Part shown: piece after piece, positions 45,741 to 56,079 of the stretch
Numbering within the stretch: position 1 is the first letter of the stretch
How the letters are laid out: every line of letters starts with the position of its first letter
Source of the DNA: Flavobacteriaceae bacterium
GTDB lineage: Bacteria; Bacteroidota; Bacteroidia; Flavobacteriales; Flavobacteriaceae
Length of the DNA: 64,000 nt
Reading direction: 5' to 3'
NCBI GenBank assembly: GCA_017857815.1
Contig: JAFMCL010000007.1
Coordinates: forward strand, 1 to 64,000
Notes under the pieces: generated by a model
Database searches by the model: none
What the model saw: only the letters and a program-made list of their open reading frames with translations
What the model was told of the DNA's origin: nothing
Made by a program: the position numbers and the translations under genes

Positions 45741-46289
45741 ATGATTAAATTGAATAATAAAGCATATTTAGCTGGAGGTTGTTTCTGGTGTACAGAGTCT
45801 ATATTTCAACGTGTCATTGGTGTTAAAAACGTCTTGCCGGGCTATATGGGAGGTTCAATTAAGAACCCAGCATATAGAGAGGTTTGTGCTGGGAATACTG
45901 GACATACGGAAGCCATCGAAATCATTTTTGACCCTGCAATAATCTCTTTTAAGGAACTTCTTGAAATTTTCTTTTCCGCTCATGATCCCACGACATTAAA
46001 TAGACAGGGTAATGATGTTGGGACTCAGTATCGATCAGCAATTTTTTATACGAGTGCTATTCAAAAAGAAGAAGCGGAAGAAATGATTCAAGATTTAAAT
46101 GCAAGGAATGAATTTAGCGCACCGATTGTCACTGAGGTGTCGGAAGAAGTACCGTTTTATCTTGCTGAAAAAGAACATTCTAATTATTTCAATCTAAACA
46201 AAGAGCAATCCTATTGTCAGTTTGTGATCTCCCCCAAAATTAAAAAAGTAACTGCTAAATTTAATAAATACATTTCTAAGGATGAATGA
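45741..46289 (+). CDS. msrA: Peptide-methionine (S)-S-oxide reductase MsrA
   Basis: A 182-residue repair enzyme that reduces methionine-S-sulfoxide in proteins. The catalytic Cys lies in [19 protein letters not shown]. Further family segments are [52 protein letters not shown] and YRSAIFY. A resolving Cys is in [10 protein letters not shown]. No MsrB domain is fused. Its end overlaps the start of folE by 8 nt, so the two are likely co-expressed. TATATTTG at 45723-45730 sits close to the ATG as a possible -7 box, but its TTG partner is not well spaced. Confidence 0.97.
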   Translation: MIKLNNKAYLAGGCFWCTESIFQRVIGVKNVLPGYMGGSIKNPAYREVCAGNTGHTEAIEIIFDPAIISFKELLEIFFSAHDPTTLNRQGNDVGTQYRSAIFYTSAIQKEEAEEMIQDLNARNEFSAPIVTEVSEEVPFYLAEKEHSNYFNLNKEQSYCQFVISPKIKKVTAKFNKYISKDE

Positions 46290-46875
46290 TAATTTTGACA
46301 TTGACAATTTACTTGTAACAGATGAAATTAAATCAAGCTTCACCAACATTATCGACTCATTGGGAGAAAACTCAGACAGAGAAGGCTTATTAAAAACTCC
46401 TGAGCGTGCGGCAAAGGCGATGCAGTTTTTGACAGAAGGCTACGATAAAGATCCTAACGAGATCCTTAAAAGTGCAATGTTTAGTGAGGGTTATAATGAA
46501 ATGGTAATCGTTAAGGACATTGAGCTTTATTCTTTGTGCGAGCATCATTTGTTACCCTTTTTCGGAAAAGCACATATTGCTTATATTCCTAACGGGTACA
46601 TTGTTGGTTTGAGCAAGATACCACGAATAGTTGATGTTTTTTCACGAAGATTTCAAGTTCAAGAACGTTTAACGGAACAGATATTAGACTGTATTAACGA
46701 TACCTTAAACCCTGAGGGAGTAGCAGTGGTTATTGAGGCTTCTCACATGTGTATGATGATGCGTGGTGTTCAAAAACAAAATTCTACCACAACGACTTCT
46801 GGTTTTAGAGGAGCTTTTAAAGAAACTGATACCCGAAATGAATTTTTGAAATTGATCAGTTCGAGCCTCTCGTAG
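46282..46875 (+). CDS. folE: GTP cyclohydrolase I
   Basis: The 197-residue enzyme that makes 7,8-dihydroneopterin triphosphate, the first step of tetrahydrofolate synthesis. The zinc and active-site segments are intact: [20 protein letters not shown] and [20 protein letters not shown] with the catalytic region, then [20 protein letters not shown] with the second Cys ligand. It starts 8 nt inside msrA. The transcript probably ends in the 134-bp gap downstream. Confidence 0.97.
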   Translation: MNDNFDIDNLLVTDEIKSSFTNIIDSLGENSDREGLLKTPERAAKAMQFLTEGYDKDPNEILKSAMFSEGYNEMVIVKDIELYSLCEHHLLPFFGKAHIAYIPNGYIVGLSKIPRIVDVFSRRFQVQERLTEQILDCINDTLNPEGVAVVIEASHMCMMMRGVQKQNSTTTTSGFRGAFKETDTRNEFLKLISSSLS

Positions 46876-47009
46876 TTCAACCCCACAAATCAATTATTAT
46901 AACATACCCTTTCGAGGTTGAGCAGTCCTATTTTTCATGATCGATTCCACTAAAAAATCTATTTAAACGGCGGTTTTAAATGAATTCTTCCTGTGTTAAT
47001 TAAGAGCGG

Positions 47010-47336
47010 TTATTTGTCTTTAAAAAGAAATTTAAATCCAATTTTTCTCAACATTTTTTTCTCAAATCCCCAGAAAAATTTAAACTGAAAAAAAAGAGCT
47101 CCGAAGAGGATTAACAAAACTTGATAGATAGGGAAAACAATAATTATTCTAAGGAGATAATAAAATACTTTCCCTAATAAAAAATCTTCAAACGTTGTAA
47201 TATTTATGTTTAGAAAATCAAGAACAGGTTCAGCAAATTTAACGCTTGCGCTCCCAGTCAGGGCGAAAACAATTAAAATAACGATAATTTGAAAATTGGA
47301 TTTAATATTCCATTTTTCCTTTAGTCGATTGAACAT
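47010..47336 (-). CDS. DUF6787-like small membrane protein
   Basis: 108 residues with two hydrophobic segments (about 18-34 and 58-82), a charged start (MFNRLKEKWNIKSNFQII) and a basic C-terminal FEKKMLRKIGFKFLFKDK. The start FNRLKEKWxxxSNFQxxVIxxVFALTGS matches a family I recall as DUF6787, of unknown function, in Bacteroidota. It is the last gene of the leftward serC-serA run, six bases after the serA stop. Confidence 0.7.
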   Translation of the reverse strand: MFNRLKEKWNIKSNFQIIVILIVFALTGSASVKFAEPVLDFLNINITTFEDFLLGKVFYYLLRIIIVFPIYQVLLILFGALFFQFKFFWGFEKKMLRKIGFKFLFKDK

Positions 47337-47341
47337 TCATT

Positions 47342-48292
47342 TTATCCTAAAAGTGAAATAATTTGATTTGCCAACTCTTCTCCGATTCTGTCCTGAGCCT
47401 CTAGTGTAGCAGCTCCGATGTGGGGAGTTAGAGAGATCTTTGGATGCATTAAAAGTTTAACTTCTGGTTTGGGTTCATTTTCGAATGTATCCAAAGCTGC
47501 GAAAGCAAGCTTGTTGCTGTCTAATGCGGCTACCAAAGCAACTTCATCAAGAACGCCTCCTCTGGCTGCATTAACGACAACGGCTCCATCCTTCATCATT
47601 GCAAATTCCTTTTTGCCCAATACATATTTCTTTTGTGCAGGCACGTGAAGACTTAAGAAGTCAGATTTCTTTAATACTTCATTCATTGGAAGAGTTCTTA
47701 TTTCAACGGATACTGACGCTCCATTAAACAAAGTAACAGGAACGCTAACTTTATCAATAAATTTGTCCGCAGCCAAAACTTGCATTCCAACGCCCAAAGC
47801 GATTTTTGCAACCTCTTGACCAATTCGACCAAATCCTATGATTCCGATTGTTTTTCCTCTTAGCTCAACTCCTTTTGCATAAGCCTTTTTGAGTCCCTTA
47901 AAGTTAGATTCTCCCTCCAAGGGCATGTTGCGATTAGAATCGTGTAAAAACCTTACGCCGCCATAGAGGTGGGCAAATACTAATTCAGCCACAGAAGCCG
48001 AAGAAGCAGCGGGAGTATTGATGACACTCAATCCTTTTTCGCGAGCATATTCAACATCGATATTGTCCATTCCTACACCACCTCGTCCAATAACTTTTAA
48101 TCCTGGACATGCATCAATTAATTCTTTTCTTGCAGTGGTCGCACTTCTTACGAGCAATACTGTGATGCTATTTTCATTGATATAATTGGCGATTTGTTCT
48201 TGAGCAACATTGGTTGTTGTGACTTCAAAACCTGCAGCAGTTAAAATATCAATTCCTGCTTGTGAAACTCCGTCGTTGGCTAGTATTTTCAT
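47342..48292 (-). CDS. serA: D-3-phosphoglycerate dehydrogenase family (D-2-hydroxyacid dehydrogenase)
   Basis: A 316-residue NAD-dependent dehydrogenase likely catalysing the first step of serine synthesis. The NAD site is TIGIIGFGRIGQEVAKIALG. The catalytic triad regions are VVNAARGGVLDEVALVAALD (Arg), DTFENEP (Glu) and SLTPHIGAATLEAQDRIGEE (His). The short length means no ACT regulatory domain, as in the short form of the enzyme. It sits 9 bp after serC, which supports the phosphoglycerate substrate. Confidence 0.93.
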   Translation of the reverse strand: MKILANDGVSQAGIDILTAAGFEVTTTNVAQEQIANYINENSITVLLVRSATTARKELIDACPGLKVIGRGGVGMDNIDVEYAREKGLSVINTPAASSASVAELVFAHLYGGVRFLHDSNRNMPLEGESNFKGLKKAYAKGVELRGKTIGIIGFGRIGQEVAKIALGVGMQVLAADKFIDKVSVPVTLFNGASVSVEIRTLPMNEVLKKSDFLSLHVPAQKKYVLGKKEFAMMKDGAVVVNAARGGVLDEVALVAALDSNKLAFAALDTFENEPKPEVKLLMHPKISLTPHIGAATLEAQDRIGEELANQIISLLG

Positions 48293-48301
48293 TGTATCTA
48301 T

Positions 48302-49366
48302 TTAAATATTTTTTTTAAATTCTTGCATGCATGATATAAGTACTTCGATACTTTCGGTAGGAAGTGCGTTGTATATTGAAGCGCGATAACCTCCAACAGA
48401 TCTATGACCTTTCAGGCCACTGATTCCTGCTGCTGTCCATAGCTTATCAAAAACAGCTGCATGACTGTCATCAACTAAATTAAAAGTAGCATTCATCTCA
48501 GAACGGTCTTCAACAGCGGCAAAACCCTCAAATAAAGGATTTCTATCAATTTCATTATAAATTAATGCTGCTTTTTTAGCATTGTTTGCTCCAACACCTT
48601 TTAAACCACCATTTGCTTCAATCCATCTTAGATTAAGTAGCGCAGTATAAATTGGGAAAACAGGAGGCGTATTAAACATGCTGTCTGCTTTGGCGTGAAC
48701 TGTATAGTCCATCATCGAAGGAATGGCTCGGGTTACTCTCCCCAAGATACTTTCTTTAACGACAACCAATGTTATTCCAGAAGGTCCCATGTTTTTTTGA
48801 GCTCCTGCGTAAAATAAATCGAACTTTGAATAGTCAAATTCACGTGAAAAAATATCTGAACTCATGTCCGCTACCAAAGATGTATCGGTTGTAGGGATTT
48901 CTTTAAATTGAGTTCCGAAAATGGTATTGTTGGTCGTCAGGTGAACATAATCAAGCCCTTTAGGAATGTCATAACCTTTAGGGATGTAATTAAAGTTATC
49001 CTCTTTAGAAGAAGCCAATTCAGTTACTTCTCCAAATAGTTTGGCTTCCTTAATGGCTTTTGTTGACCAAGTACCAGTGTTGACATACCCTGCTTTGTTT
49101 TCCAACAAATTATAGGCAACCATCAGAAACTGAAGACTTGCTCCTCCATGGAGAAACATGGCCTTGTAGCCTTTGTTTTCAAGATTTAAAACTTGAAGTG
49201 CTCTTTGGCAAGCTTCTTCCATGATCGCAATAAACTCTTTGCTTCTGTGAGATATTTCAATCAGAGAAAGACCGATATTGTCCAATTCAATTACTGCTTT
49301 GGCAGCGCCCTCAATAACTTCTTTTGGAAGGATAGAAGGTCCAGCGCTAAAATTGTGTTTTTTCAT
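48302..49366 (-). CDS. serC: Phosphoserine aminotransferase
   Basis: A 354-residue PLP enzyme converting 3-phosphohydroxypyruvate to phosphoserine. The ATG at 49366 gives MKKHNFSAGPSILPKEVIEG, the standard serC opening. A TTG four codons earlier was rejected. The PLP lysine is in YAGAQKNMGPSGITLVVVKE, and substrate-binding residues lie in SHRSKEFIAIMEEAC and HGGASLQFLMV. The C-terminal GLKGHRSVGGYRASIYNALP is typical. It forms a run with serA and the DUF6787-like gene. The acyl-CoA reductase gene lies 115 bp upstream in the same direction. Confidence 0.97.
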   Translation of the reverse strand: MKKHNFSAGPSILPKEVIEGAAKAVIELDNIGLSLIEISHRSKEFIAIMEEACQRALQVLNLENKGYKAMFLHGGASLQFLMVAYNLLENKAGYVNTGTWSTKAIKEAKLFGEVTELASSKEDNFNYIPKGYDIPKGLDYVHLTTNNTIFGTQFKEIPTTDTSLVADMSSDIFSREFDYSKFDLFYAGAQKNMGPSGITLVVVKESILGRVTRAIPSMMDYTVHAKADSMFNTPPVFPIYTALLNLRWIEANGGLKGVGANNAKKAALIYNEIDRNPLFEGFAAVEDRSEMNATFNLVDDSHAAVFDKLWTAAGISGLKGHRSVGGYRASIYNALPTESIEVLISCMQEFKKNI

Positions 49367-49480
49367 AAGAATTTTCAAAGTGCAAATATCAAAAGATCAG
49401 TTCAATTAGTCATCGTTAAATGATTAATTTTTATCATATTTTTCAACAATATATTTATAATAATGGATATGGAATACATT

Positions 49481-50500
49481 TTATAAGTCGATTAGAAATG
49501 ACATTGTGTCGATTCCATCTGCATAATCCCATAACTGGGGTTGTTGTGTTTGTCCAAAAGGAATTGCATTTTTAAGCGGTATCGTCGAAACCAGACATTG
49601 GATTTGATCTTCAAGAGTATCTAGTTTCTTCTCTAAGGTTTCAATGTTTTCATAATGTTCATAAAATACACAGGCGATGGGGGAAGAAATTCCTTCATCT
49701 TTTTTAATCATAAAAAATCCATTTTCAATAAAATCAAACTCACTCATCAAAAATACTGCCTTATTATAATCATAATTATTTGCGTATTTATTAACATTTA
49801 GGACGCTTGCAAGAGGATAGACCCCTCCAAAAACTAAATTTAAATCAAAGCCTTCTGGTACATAAAGTTTTGAAACATTTCGGCAACCCATGCCATAATA
49901 TTGCAATATATCTCTCCCTAAGGCTTCGTATTCTTCATTTGATTCATTTCCTGTTAAGACCGCAACGCCGTTTCTGTTTTTTCTAATGATGTGAGGATAT
50001 TTTGAGAAATAATAGTCAAAATATCTCGCAGCATTGTTTCCTCCTGTTGCGATTACAGCGTCAAACCCATCAAGTCTTTCAGTAGTAAAAATGGTAGAAG
50101 ATTTAAAAATAGGGTCTAGGTTAGCGATAAAGGGCATCAATATTTGATCCTTAGAAGCACATTTAACCAAAGCGATGTCTCCATTAATCCATATAGAAAT
50201 CAAATCATGAAGTCCTACCAAAGGAATATTACCCGCCATAATTACTGCAATGGTTTTCTGCTCCTGAGTTTCTTTTAAGTCATACGAATTTATCCATCTA
50301 TTGATTTTTTCTTTGCTAAGCGCGTCTCCCCAAACCTTGAATGCCGCCAAACATTGATCCAATTGGAACCAAGCGTTGTGTTGCTTTGCAGTTTCCAAAC
50401 ACTCGAAAAACTTCTGATATTCAGGATTTTCAGCTTTTATGTTCTGAAAATAAAGCCCTAATTTTTCAAGGGCTAAAATTCTATCTTTAATAAGATTCAT
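49481..50500 (-). CDS. Acyl-CoA reductase (LuxC-like)
   Basis: A 339-residue protein of the LuxC acyl-CoA reductase group, which reduce fatty acyl groups to aldehydes with NADPH. Segments are VIMAGNIPLVGLHDLISIWI, ALVKCASKDQILMPFIANLD, GFDAVIATGGNNAARYFDYY, and the catalytic Cys in DILQYYGMGCRNVSKLYVPE. There are no lux genes nearby. In flavobacteria this gene is regularly next to a divergent dicluster ferredoxin and upstream of serC, exactly the arrangement here, so its role is probably in general metabolism. The substrate is unknown. Confidence 0.88.
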   Translation of the reverse strand: MNLIKDRILALEKLGLYFQNIKAENPEYQKFFECLETAKQHNAWFQLDQCLAAFKVWGDALSKEKINRWINSYDLKETQEQKTIAVIMAGNIPLVGLHDLISIWINGDIALVKCASKDQILMPFIANLDPIFKSSTIFTTERLDGFDAVIATGGNNAARYFDYYFSKYPHIIRKNRNGVAVLTGNESNEEYEALGRDILQYYGMGCRNVSKLYVPEGFDLNLVFGGVYPLASVLNVNKYANNYDYNKAVFLMSEFDFIENGFFMIKKDEGISSPIACVFYEHYENIETLEKKLDTLEDQIQCLVSTIPLKNAIPFGQTQQPQLWDYADGIDTMSFLIDL

Positions 50501-50504
50501 TTAT

Positions 50505-50535
50505 TTGTTAAGTATGTATTTAGGTCTTACTTTTG
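50505..50535 (+). promoter_or_regulatory. Bacteroidota-type promoter of the ferredoxin gene
   Basis: TTG (50505-50507), exactly 20 nt, then TACTTTTG (50528-50535), an excellent match to the -33/-7 consensus. The ferredoxin ATG follows 27 bases after the box, leaving a leader of about 20 nt with no purine-rich Shine-Dalgarno sequence. Confidence 0.75.
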
Positions 50536-50562
50536 TAGCAAATTTAAAGAAACATATTTGTT

Positions 50563-50916
50563 ATGGCCATTATTATCACCGATGAATGTATTAATTGCGG
50601 AGCATGCGAACCCGAATGTCCTAATACAGCGATCTATGAAGGTGCTGATGATTGGAGATATAAAGACGGAACTCAGTTAAAAGGCAATGTTGTTTTACCA
50701 AATGGGAAGTCGGTAAATGCTGATGAAACTCAAATTCCTGTATCAGATGAGTTCTATTATATTGTCCCTGATAAATGTACTGAGTGTAAAGGTTTTCATG
50801 ATGAGCCGCAATGTGCTGCGGTATGCCCTGTAGACTGTTGTATTCCTGACGATGAGCATGTAGAATCTGAAGAAACCTTACTTGAGAAACAACGTTTTAT
50901 GCACCCAAGTGATTGA
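50563..50916 (+). CDS. Dicluster 4Fe-4S ferredoxin
   Basis: A 117-residue cytoplasmic electron carrier. The first cluster motif is [20 protein letters not shown]. The second is [20 protein letters not shown] with a following CC, in the long-spacer form usual for Bacteroidota and Chlorobi proteins. An insertion of about 45 residues separates the two motifs. It diverges from the acyl-CoA reductase gene with 62 bp between starts, which suggests that the ferredoxin could supply electrons to that pathway. The 3' end overlaps the convergent deacetylase gene by 20 nt. Confidence 0.95.
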   Translation: MAIIITDECINCGACEPECPNTAIYEGADDWRYKDGTQLKGNVVLPNGKSVNADETQIPVSDEFYYIVPDKCTECKGFHDEPQCAAVCPVDCCIPDDEHVESEETLLEKQRFMHPSD

Positions 50917-51742
50917 GAACAATAGGGCTCTTAAAATTTACGATTTCAATATTATTTTTAGCTAATTTATCTTTACAATTCTCGCTTGTGAAATAGTGTG
51001 CATCTTCTGCACGCCATGCAGCACCAAAATTGGGATGGTCAAGTGTAATTTGATTCATTTCCTCGCTAGCAAGCGCAGGATGAATCAGCAGGATGGATAG
51101 CCCTTCTGGCAAGTTATCTAATATTGAATCATAATGTGCAGTCAGTCCTTTTCCTTCAAATTCCTGAAAAGAGGCCATGAAGATGGATTCAATACATTTT
51201 TCGGTGGGTAGCTTAAATTGTGATGGAGGTTCGCCCGTATATGCAATTAATTTTTCACTTAGAATAATTGGTATTTGATAGCTTGCACCTAGCTTCTGAT
51301 ATAAATCCAAAAGATCTTGCCGAACTCCTAAAGTGTACATATGCGAATCTAAATGAGAGGGTTTTAATCCTAATGAAAGGGCATATTCAATTTGATTTGT
51401 TAATTCTAACTCCACTTCCTCCAAAACAGCGTAGTTTCTAATGTGCTTGCGATTGGGATAAAAATGACCTTGCTTATCGACCAAAGAAGGAATTCTAGCT
51501 GGAGCCGTAATGGATCGAAACGGATAGGTTTTCCATTCTCCAGTTAAGGTTAAATGAATTCCATAATCTAATTCAGGTTGCTGCATGCAAAATTGAGCCA
51601 TTTCATAAAACCAAGGGCAAGGAACCATTAAACTGGTTGAGCTGATGCTTCCTTTAAGCATACCTACTTGCGTTGCTTTATTTTCAGACCAAGCCAAGCC
51701 AGCATCATCGGCATGAATTATTAATTGTTTTTTAGAATTCAT
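50897..51742 (-). CDS. ChbG/HpnK-type carbohydrate deacetylase (YdjC family)
   Basis: 281 residues from the ATG at 51742. A longer frame upstream would run through the ychF promoter and is rejected. The start [20 protein letters not shown] carries the metal-binding DD pair, with the His ligands in the [12 protein letters not shown] and [12 protein letters not shown] segments. [13 protein letters not shown] completes the family pattern. YdjC-like enzymes remove N-acetyl groups from chito-oligosaccharides or related sugars. There is no signal peptide, so it is cytoplasmic. It diverges from ychF across 88 bp. Confidence 0.88.
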   Translation of the reverse strand: MNSKKQLIIHADDAGLAWSENKATQVGMLKGSISSTSLMVPCPWFYEMAQFCMQQPELDYGIHLTLTGEWKTYPFRSITAPARIPSLVDKQGHFYPNRKHIRNYAVLEEVELELTNQIEYALSLGLKPSHLDSHMYTLGVRQDLLDLYQKLGASYQIPIILSEKLIAYTGEPPSQFKLPTEKCIESIFMASFQEFEGKGLTAHYDSILDNLPEGLSILLIHPALASEEMNQITLDHPNFGAAWRAEDAHYFTSENCKDKLAKNNIEIVNFKSPIVLNHLGA

Positions 51743-51830
51743 TATTTGTTGATTTAAATAATCTTCGTCATAAATAGTGAAAGTAAATGGAAAAGTCAAA
51801 AGAAACCTTATTTTTGCCAAAATTATTTTC

Positions 51831-52925
51831 ATGAAAGCAGGTATTGTCGGATTGCCCAATGTCGGGAAATCAACACTTTTCAATTGTTTGTCCAATGCAA
51901 AAGCACAAAGTGCTAATTTTCCTTTTTGTACAATTGAGCCCAACATAGGCGTAGTCAATGTACCAGACAAGCGATTGGATATTTTATCTGAACTTGTAAA
52001 TCCAGAAAAAATAGTTCCTGCAAATGTTGAGATTGTTGATATTGCTGGTTTGGTTAAAGGTGCTTCTAAAGGAGAGGGACTAGGAAATCAATTTTTAGGA
52101 AATATTCGTGAAACGGATGCCATACTCCATGTATTGCGTTGTTTTGATGATGACAATATTATTCATGTTGATGAATCAGTTGATCCGGTTCGAGATAAGG
52201 AAACAATTGACATGGAACTTCAATTGAAAGACCTAGAAACCGTTGAAAAGAAAAGAGAAAAAATTCAACGTGCGGCAAGAACAGGCAATAAAGAAGCGCA
52301 AAAAGAATTGAGTGTCATTGAGTTGATTATTACTGCTTTGGAAAGTGCTCAAAATGTAAGAACCCTAGTTTTTTCAGAGGATGACAGAGCTGCCTATGTT
52401 ACACCTTTACAGTTAATCACAGATAAGCCTGTTCTTTATATTTGTAATGTTTCTGAAGACGCTGCCGTTAATGGAAATACTTATGTTGATAAAGTAAAAA
52501 AAATGGTGGCTGATGAAAACGCTGAAGTTTTAATTTTGGCAGTGAGCATTGAGGCGGACATAAATGAATTGGATTCCTACGAAGAAAGACAATTGTTTTT
52601 AGAAGACTTAGGTTTGGAAGAACCTGGTGTTACTAAATTGATCAACTCTGCCTATCGTTTATTAAATCTGCAAACCTATTTCACAGCGGGTGAAAAGGAA
52701 GTACGAGCATGGACCATACCGATTGGCGCTACTGCACCTCAAGCTGCAGGTGTTATTCATTCCGATTTTGAAAAAGGGTTCATTCGTGCGGAAGTGATTG
52801 GATATAATGACTTTAAAACCCTAGGGTCTGAAGCTAAAGTCAAAGAAGCTGGTAAAATGAAAGTAGAAGGAAAGGAGTACATTGTTAAGGATGGCGATGT
52901 GATGCACTTTAGGTTTAATGTCTAA
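51831..52925 (+). CDS. ychF: Redox-regulated ATPase YchF (Obg-like)
   Basis: A 364-residue P-loop protein that binds ribosomes and hydrolyses ATP in preference to GTP. The start [20 protein letters not shown] at 51831 is the standard one. Longer in-frame extensions are noncoding. G motifs continue as [40 protein letters not shown], and the ATP-type NVSED in CNVSEDAA replaces NKxD. The C-terminal TGS domain ends [27 protein letters not shown] box at 51809-51816 is a likely -7 element. Confidence 0.98.
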   Translation: MKAGIVGLPNVGKSTLFNCLSNAKAQSANFPFCTIEPNIGVVNVPDKRLDILSELVNPEKIVPANVEIVDIAGLVKGASKGEGLGNQFLGNIRETDAILHVLRCFDDDNIIHVDESVDPVRDKETIDMELQLKDLETVEKKREKIQRAARTGNKEAQKELSVIELIITALESAQNVRTLVFSEDDRAAYVTPLQLITDKPVLYICNVSEDAAVNGNTYVDKVKKMVADENAEVLILAVSIEADINELDSYEERQLFLEDLGLEEPGVTKLINSAYRLLNLQTYFTAGEKEVRAWTIPIGATAPQAAGVIHSDFEKGFIRAEVIGYNDFKTLGSEAKVKEAGKMKVEGKEYIVKDGDVMHFRFNV

Positions 52926-52943
52926 ATGTTTACCTTGTGATTT

Positions 52944-53564
52944 ATGAGATCAAAAGGACTAAAATGTCTGATTTTACTATCTGCGATATCTGCTATTTTA
53001 GTGGATTTTCTTGATTATCAATTGCTTTATAGTGTTTTTAAGCCTTTGACTACCTTCCTGATAATTTTACTTGCTGTAAGATTCAGAAATTCATATTCTA
53101 AAAGAATATTGTTAGGTCTCATTTTCTGCCTTTTTGGAGATAGTTTTTTGTTGTTTGAAAATTATTTCATTTTTGGATTGGTTTCTTTTTTAATAGGGCA
53201 TTTGTTTTTTCTGTATGCTTTTATAAAGGTTCAAGGATGGCAATGGCCAATAAAAATAGGAGGTATCCTTGTTACGGTTGCACTTTCAATTTTGGCCCTG
53301 AGCTATGCTAACTTGGATACGCTTTTGATTCCCGTTCTGTTTTACATAAGTATCATTGTATTAATGAGTTGGCAAGGAATTGCACTCACTCAAGGCGGAG
53401 TACCAACCTATAAAAATGTTGGTTGGGCCGTTTCCTTATTTCTTTTATCAGATGGACTTTTGGCTTTAAATATGTTTTATATTCCTTTTATCTTTTCTGG
53501 AATCATAATTCTTTCTACCTATTGGCTCGCGATCTTCCTTTTAGCGGAAACAACAAAAGAATGA
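52944..53564 (+). CDS. YhhN family membrane protein (lysoplasmalogenase-like)
   Basis: A 206-residue protein with about eight membrane segments. LKCLILLSAISAILVDFLDY, LFSVFKPLTTFLIILLAVRF, IFCLFGDSFLLFENYFIFGL and FLLSDGLLALNMFYIPFIFS follow the YhhN/TMEM86 pattern, including the conserved Asp in GD and SDG. TMEM86B is an alkenyl-lysophospholipid hydrolase. Whether bacterial members share this is largely by homology. It follows ychF by 18 bp in the same direction. Confidence 0.82.
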   Translation: MRSKGLKCLILLSAISAILVDFLDYQLLYSVFKPLTTFLIILLAVRFRNSYSKRILLGLIFCLFGDSFLLFENYFIFGLVSFLIGHLFFLYAFIKVQGWQWPIKIGGILVTVALSILALSYANLDTLLIPVLFYISIIVLMSWQGIALTQGGVPTYKNVGWAVSLFLLSDGLLALNMFYIPFIFSGIIILSTYWLAIFLLAETTKE

Positions 53565-53599
53565 TTAATAAAAAAAAATGATTTGATTAAAGATTATGC

Positions 53600-53962
53600 T
53601 TATTTTATCCTAGCTACAGAATCATAAATCACAACTTTTTCCCAAAGGTGTTTTGCTTTTTCAATAAAAAGTAAATGAGTTGGATCAACTTGATACTCAT
53701 CATGTGTTTCAATATCAGGAAAGGTCACCACTAAGCAATAAGTATAAGAGTTGTCAACCACTTCACGTTCCGTTGCTGCTGGAGTTCCAACATGATAGGA
53801 GCTGGTCTGTGGATTGCTGGAAATAAAATCATTGAGCACCGATTCAAAAAGGGTGCAATCGTCAATATTATCTACATTTTTTAACCAAAAAAAAACTGTA
53901 TGGACAAACGCACCATTGATTTTTTTTGCGTTAGATTGCATTGAAGTAGTATTGGAAACCAT
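53600..53962 (-). CDS. Dabb domain (stress-responsive alpha-beta barrel) protein
   Basis: 120 residues, ferredoxin-like Dabb fold (PF07876). FVHTVFFWLKNVDNIDDCTL with the conserved HTVFF strand, then DNSYTYCLVVTFPDIETHDE, and DPTHLLFIEKAKHLWEKVVI with DF/Y strand. Usual length for the family, possible N-terminal extension of about 12 residues. These proteins form dimers and can be small enzymes or sensors. No substrate is evident. It converges on the YhhN gene across 35 bp. Confidence 0.85.
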   Translation of the reverse strand: MVSNTTSMQSNAKKINGAFVHTVFFWLKNVDNIDDCTLFESVLNDFISSNPQTSSYHVGTPAATEREVVDNSYTYCLVVTFPDIETHDEYQVDPTHLLFIEKAKHLWEKVVIYDSVARIK

Positions 53963-54104
53963 AATTATTAATATTAGTTTTAAAAATAAATGTACAACCT
54001 GAAAAGGTTTGGCAATCTAATAAAATGTTCGGCAAATCCCCAGAAACATATGGTCTCTTGAATAAAAACTTCTCAACAATGAAACTAATTAATTGTTAAT
54101 TTCT

Positions 54105-54135
54105 TTGATGGAATATGTCTTCAGAATTACCTTTC
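54105..54135 (+). promoter_or_regulatory. Near-consensus promoter of the parE operon
   Basis: TTG (54105-54107), a 20-nt spacer, and TACCTTTC (54128-54135), differing from TAnnTTTG only in the last base. It lies 27 bases upstream of the parE ATG and would drive parE and the downstream small genes. Confidence 0.55.
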
Positions 54136-54162
54136 AAATTTTAACTTAGCTATTCTAAAATT

Positions 54163-56025
54163 ATGGCTGAAGAAACAAAATATACTGAGGACAATATCCG
54201 TTCCCTCGACTGGAAGGAACATATTCGCATGCGACCTGGAATGTATATCGGGAAGCTAGGGGATGGTTCTTCACCAGATGATGGGATTTACATCCTCTTA
54301 AAGGAAGTTTTAGACAACTGTATCGATGAATATGTAATGGGGGCTGGCAAAACAATCGACATTACAATCAAAGAAAGTGTTGTGATGGTTCGCGATTATG
54401 GACGAGGAATCCCTTTGGGTAAGGTGGTCGATGTTGTTTCTAAAATGAATACAGGTGGGAAATATGACTCTCGTGCCTTTAAGAAATCTGTAGGATTAAA
54501 CGGAGTTGGAACCAAGGCGGTCAATGCACTTTCGTCTAGTTTCCATGTTGAATCTAACAGAGAAAGCAAAAGCGCTGCTGCAAAATTTGAATATGGAAAC
54601 CTCGTAGATCAAGAAGCCATTTCTTCAAGTTCACGAAGAAGGGGGACAAAGGTTACTTTTATTCCTGACAGTAGCATTTTTAAAAATTATCGTTATCGAC
54701 TGGAATATGTCGAACGAATGTTAAAATATTATGTTTACCTCAATCCGGGATTAACGATTGATTTAAACGGAGTTAAATTTCACTCAGAAAACGGTCTCAA
54801 GGATCTTTTGGAAGACCAAACCAATCCTTCGGATTTACTTTACCCAATAATTCACTTAAAAGGTGAGGACATTGAAGTGGCAATAACTCACAGTCGATCT
54901 CAATACAGCGAAGAGTATCACTCTTTTGTGAACGGTCAGCACACCACTCAGGGAGGAACACATCAAGCGGCATTTAGAGAAGCTTTAGTGAAAACCATAA
55001 GAGAACATTTTGGAAAGAATTTTGAAGCATCTGATATTCGCAAGTCAATTATTTCCGCAGTAAGCATAAAGGTGATGGAGCCAGTCTTTGAATCTCAAAC
55101 TAAAACCAAGTTGGGATCAACAGAAATAGGGGAAGGGATGACCTCCGTGCGTTCCTTTGTCAATGATTTTCTCGGAACTCAATTGGATAACTTTCTTCAC
55201 AAAAACACCGAAACCGCTGAGGCAATTCGCCGCAAGATCATGCAGGCTGAAAAAGAACGTAAAGAACTCTCTGGGATCAGAAAACTTGCAAAGGAACGGG
55301 CCAAAAAGGCCAGTTTACATAATAAAAAATTAAGAGATTGCAGAGTACATCTAGGAGATTTAAAAAAGGATAGACGTTTAGAGTCTAGTATTTTTATTAC
55401 GGAAGGAGATTCTGCAAGTGGTTCTATCACCAAATCGAGAGATGTTAACACCCAAGCAGTATTTAGTTTAAGGGGAAAGCCTCTAAATACTTTCGGGATG
55501 ACCAAGAAAGTTGTTTACGAGAATGAAGAGTTTAATTTACTTCAGGCTGCCTTAAACATTGAGGACGGCATGGAAGAGTTACGCTATAACAATATTGTCA
55601 TTGCAACAGATGCCGATGTTGATGGGATGCACATCCGATTGTTGATAATCACTTTTTTCCTACAATTTTTCCCCGAGCTGATCAAAGAAGGACATTTATA
55701 TATTTTACAAACACCACTTTTCAGAGTTAGAGATAAAAAACAAACATTTTATTGTTACAGCGAACAAGAAAGAAGAGACGCCATCGATAAGTTAAGCGGA
55801 AAACCAGAGATAACTCGATTTAAAGGTTTGGGAGAAATCTCTCCAGATGAGTTTAAATATTTTATTGGAGATGACATCCGATTAGACCCCGTAATGATGG
55901 ATAAAAATACGACAACGGAAGAGTTGTTGGAGTTTTATATGGGTAAAAACACACAGGATCGTCAAAAGTTTATTATTGACAACCTAAAGGTGGAACTTGA
56001 TTTTATTGATGAGTTAGCTGAGTAA
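54163..56025 (+). CDS. parE: Topoisomerase IV subunit B
   Basis: The 620-residue ATPase subunit of a type IIA topoisomerase that separates replicated chromosomes. GHKL ATPase residues are in [35 protein letters not shown] (catalytic Glu/Asn region) and [38 protein letters not shown]. The TOPRIM part has [20 protein letters not shown] and [15 protein letters not shown]. The length and the absence of the gyrB insert fit ParE, and parC lies about 2 kb further on in the same direction. GyrB cannot be excluded by motif alone. Confidence 0.95.
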   Translation: MAEETKYTEDNIRSLDWKEHIRMRPGMYIGKLGDGSSPDDGIYILLKEVLDNCIDEYVMGAGKTIDITIKESVVMVRDYGRGIPLGKVVDVVSKMNTGGKYDSRAFKKSVGLNGVGTKAVNALSSSFHVESNRESKSAAAKFEYGNLVDQEAISSSSRRRGTKVTFIPDSSIFKNYRYRLEYVERMLKYYVYLNPGLTIDLNGVKFHSENGLKDLLEDQTNPSDLLYPIIHLKGEDIEVAITHSRSQYSEEYHSFVNGQHTTQGGTHQAAFREALVKTIREHFGKNFEASDIRKSIISAVSIKVMEPVFESQTKTKLGSTEIGEGMTSVRSFVNDFLGTQLDNFLHKNTETAEAIRRKIMQAEKERKELSGIRKLAKERAKKASLHNKKLRDCRVHLGDLKKDRRLESSIFITEGDSASGSITKSRDVNTQAVFSLRGKPLNTFGMTKKVVYENEEFNLLQAALNIEDGMEELRYNNIVIATDADVDGMHIRLLIITFFLQFFPELIKEGHLYILQTPLFRVRDKKQTFYCYSEQERRDAIDKLSGKPEITRFKGLGEISPDEFKYFIGDDIRLDPVMMDKNTTTEELLEFYMGKNTQDRQKFIIDNLKVELDFIDELAE

Positions 56026-56079
56026 TTTTTTTTATAATAAAAAAGTATTAAATTTATATGCACCTTTTTTACTACCTAC

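Noticed and set aside
46874-46923. GTTCAACC/GGTTGAGC pairing after folE as terminator
   Set aside because: Eight pairs including one G-T, with a 33-nt loop and no clear T run, too weak to list as a feature.
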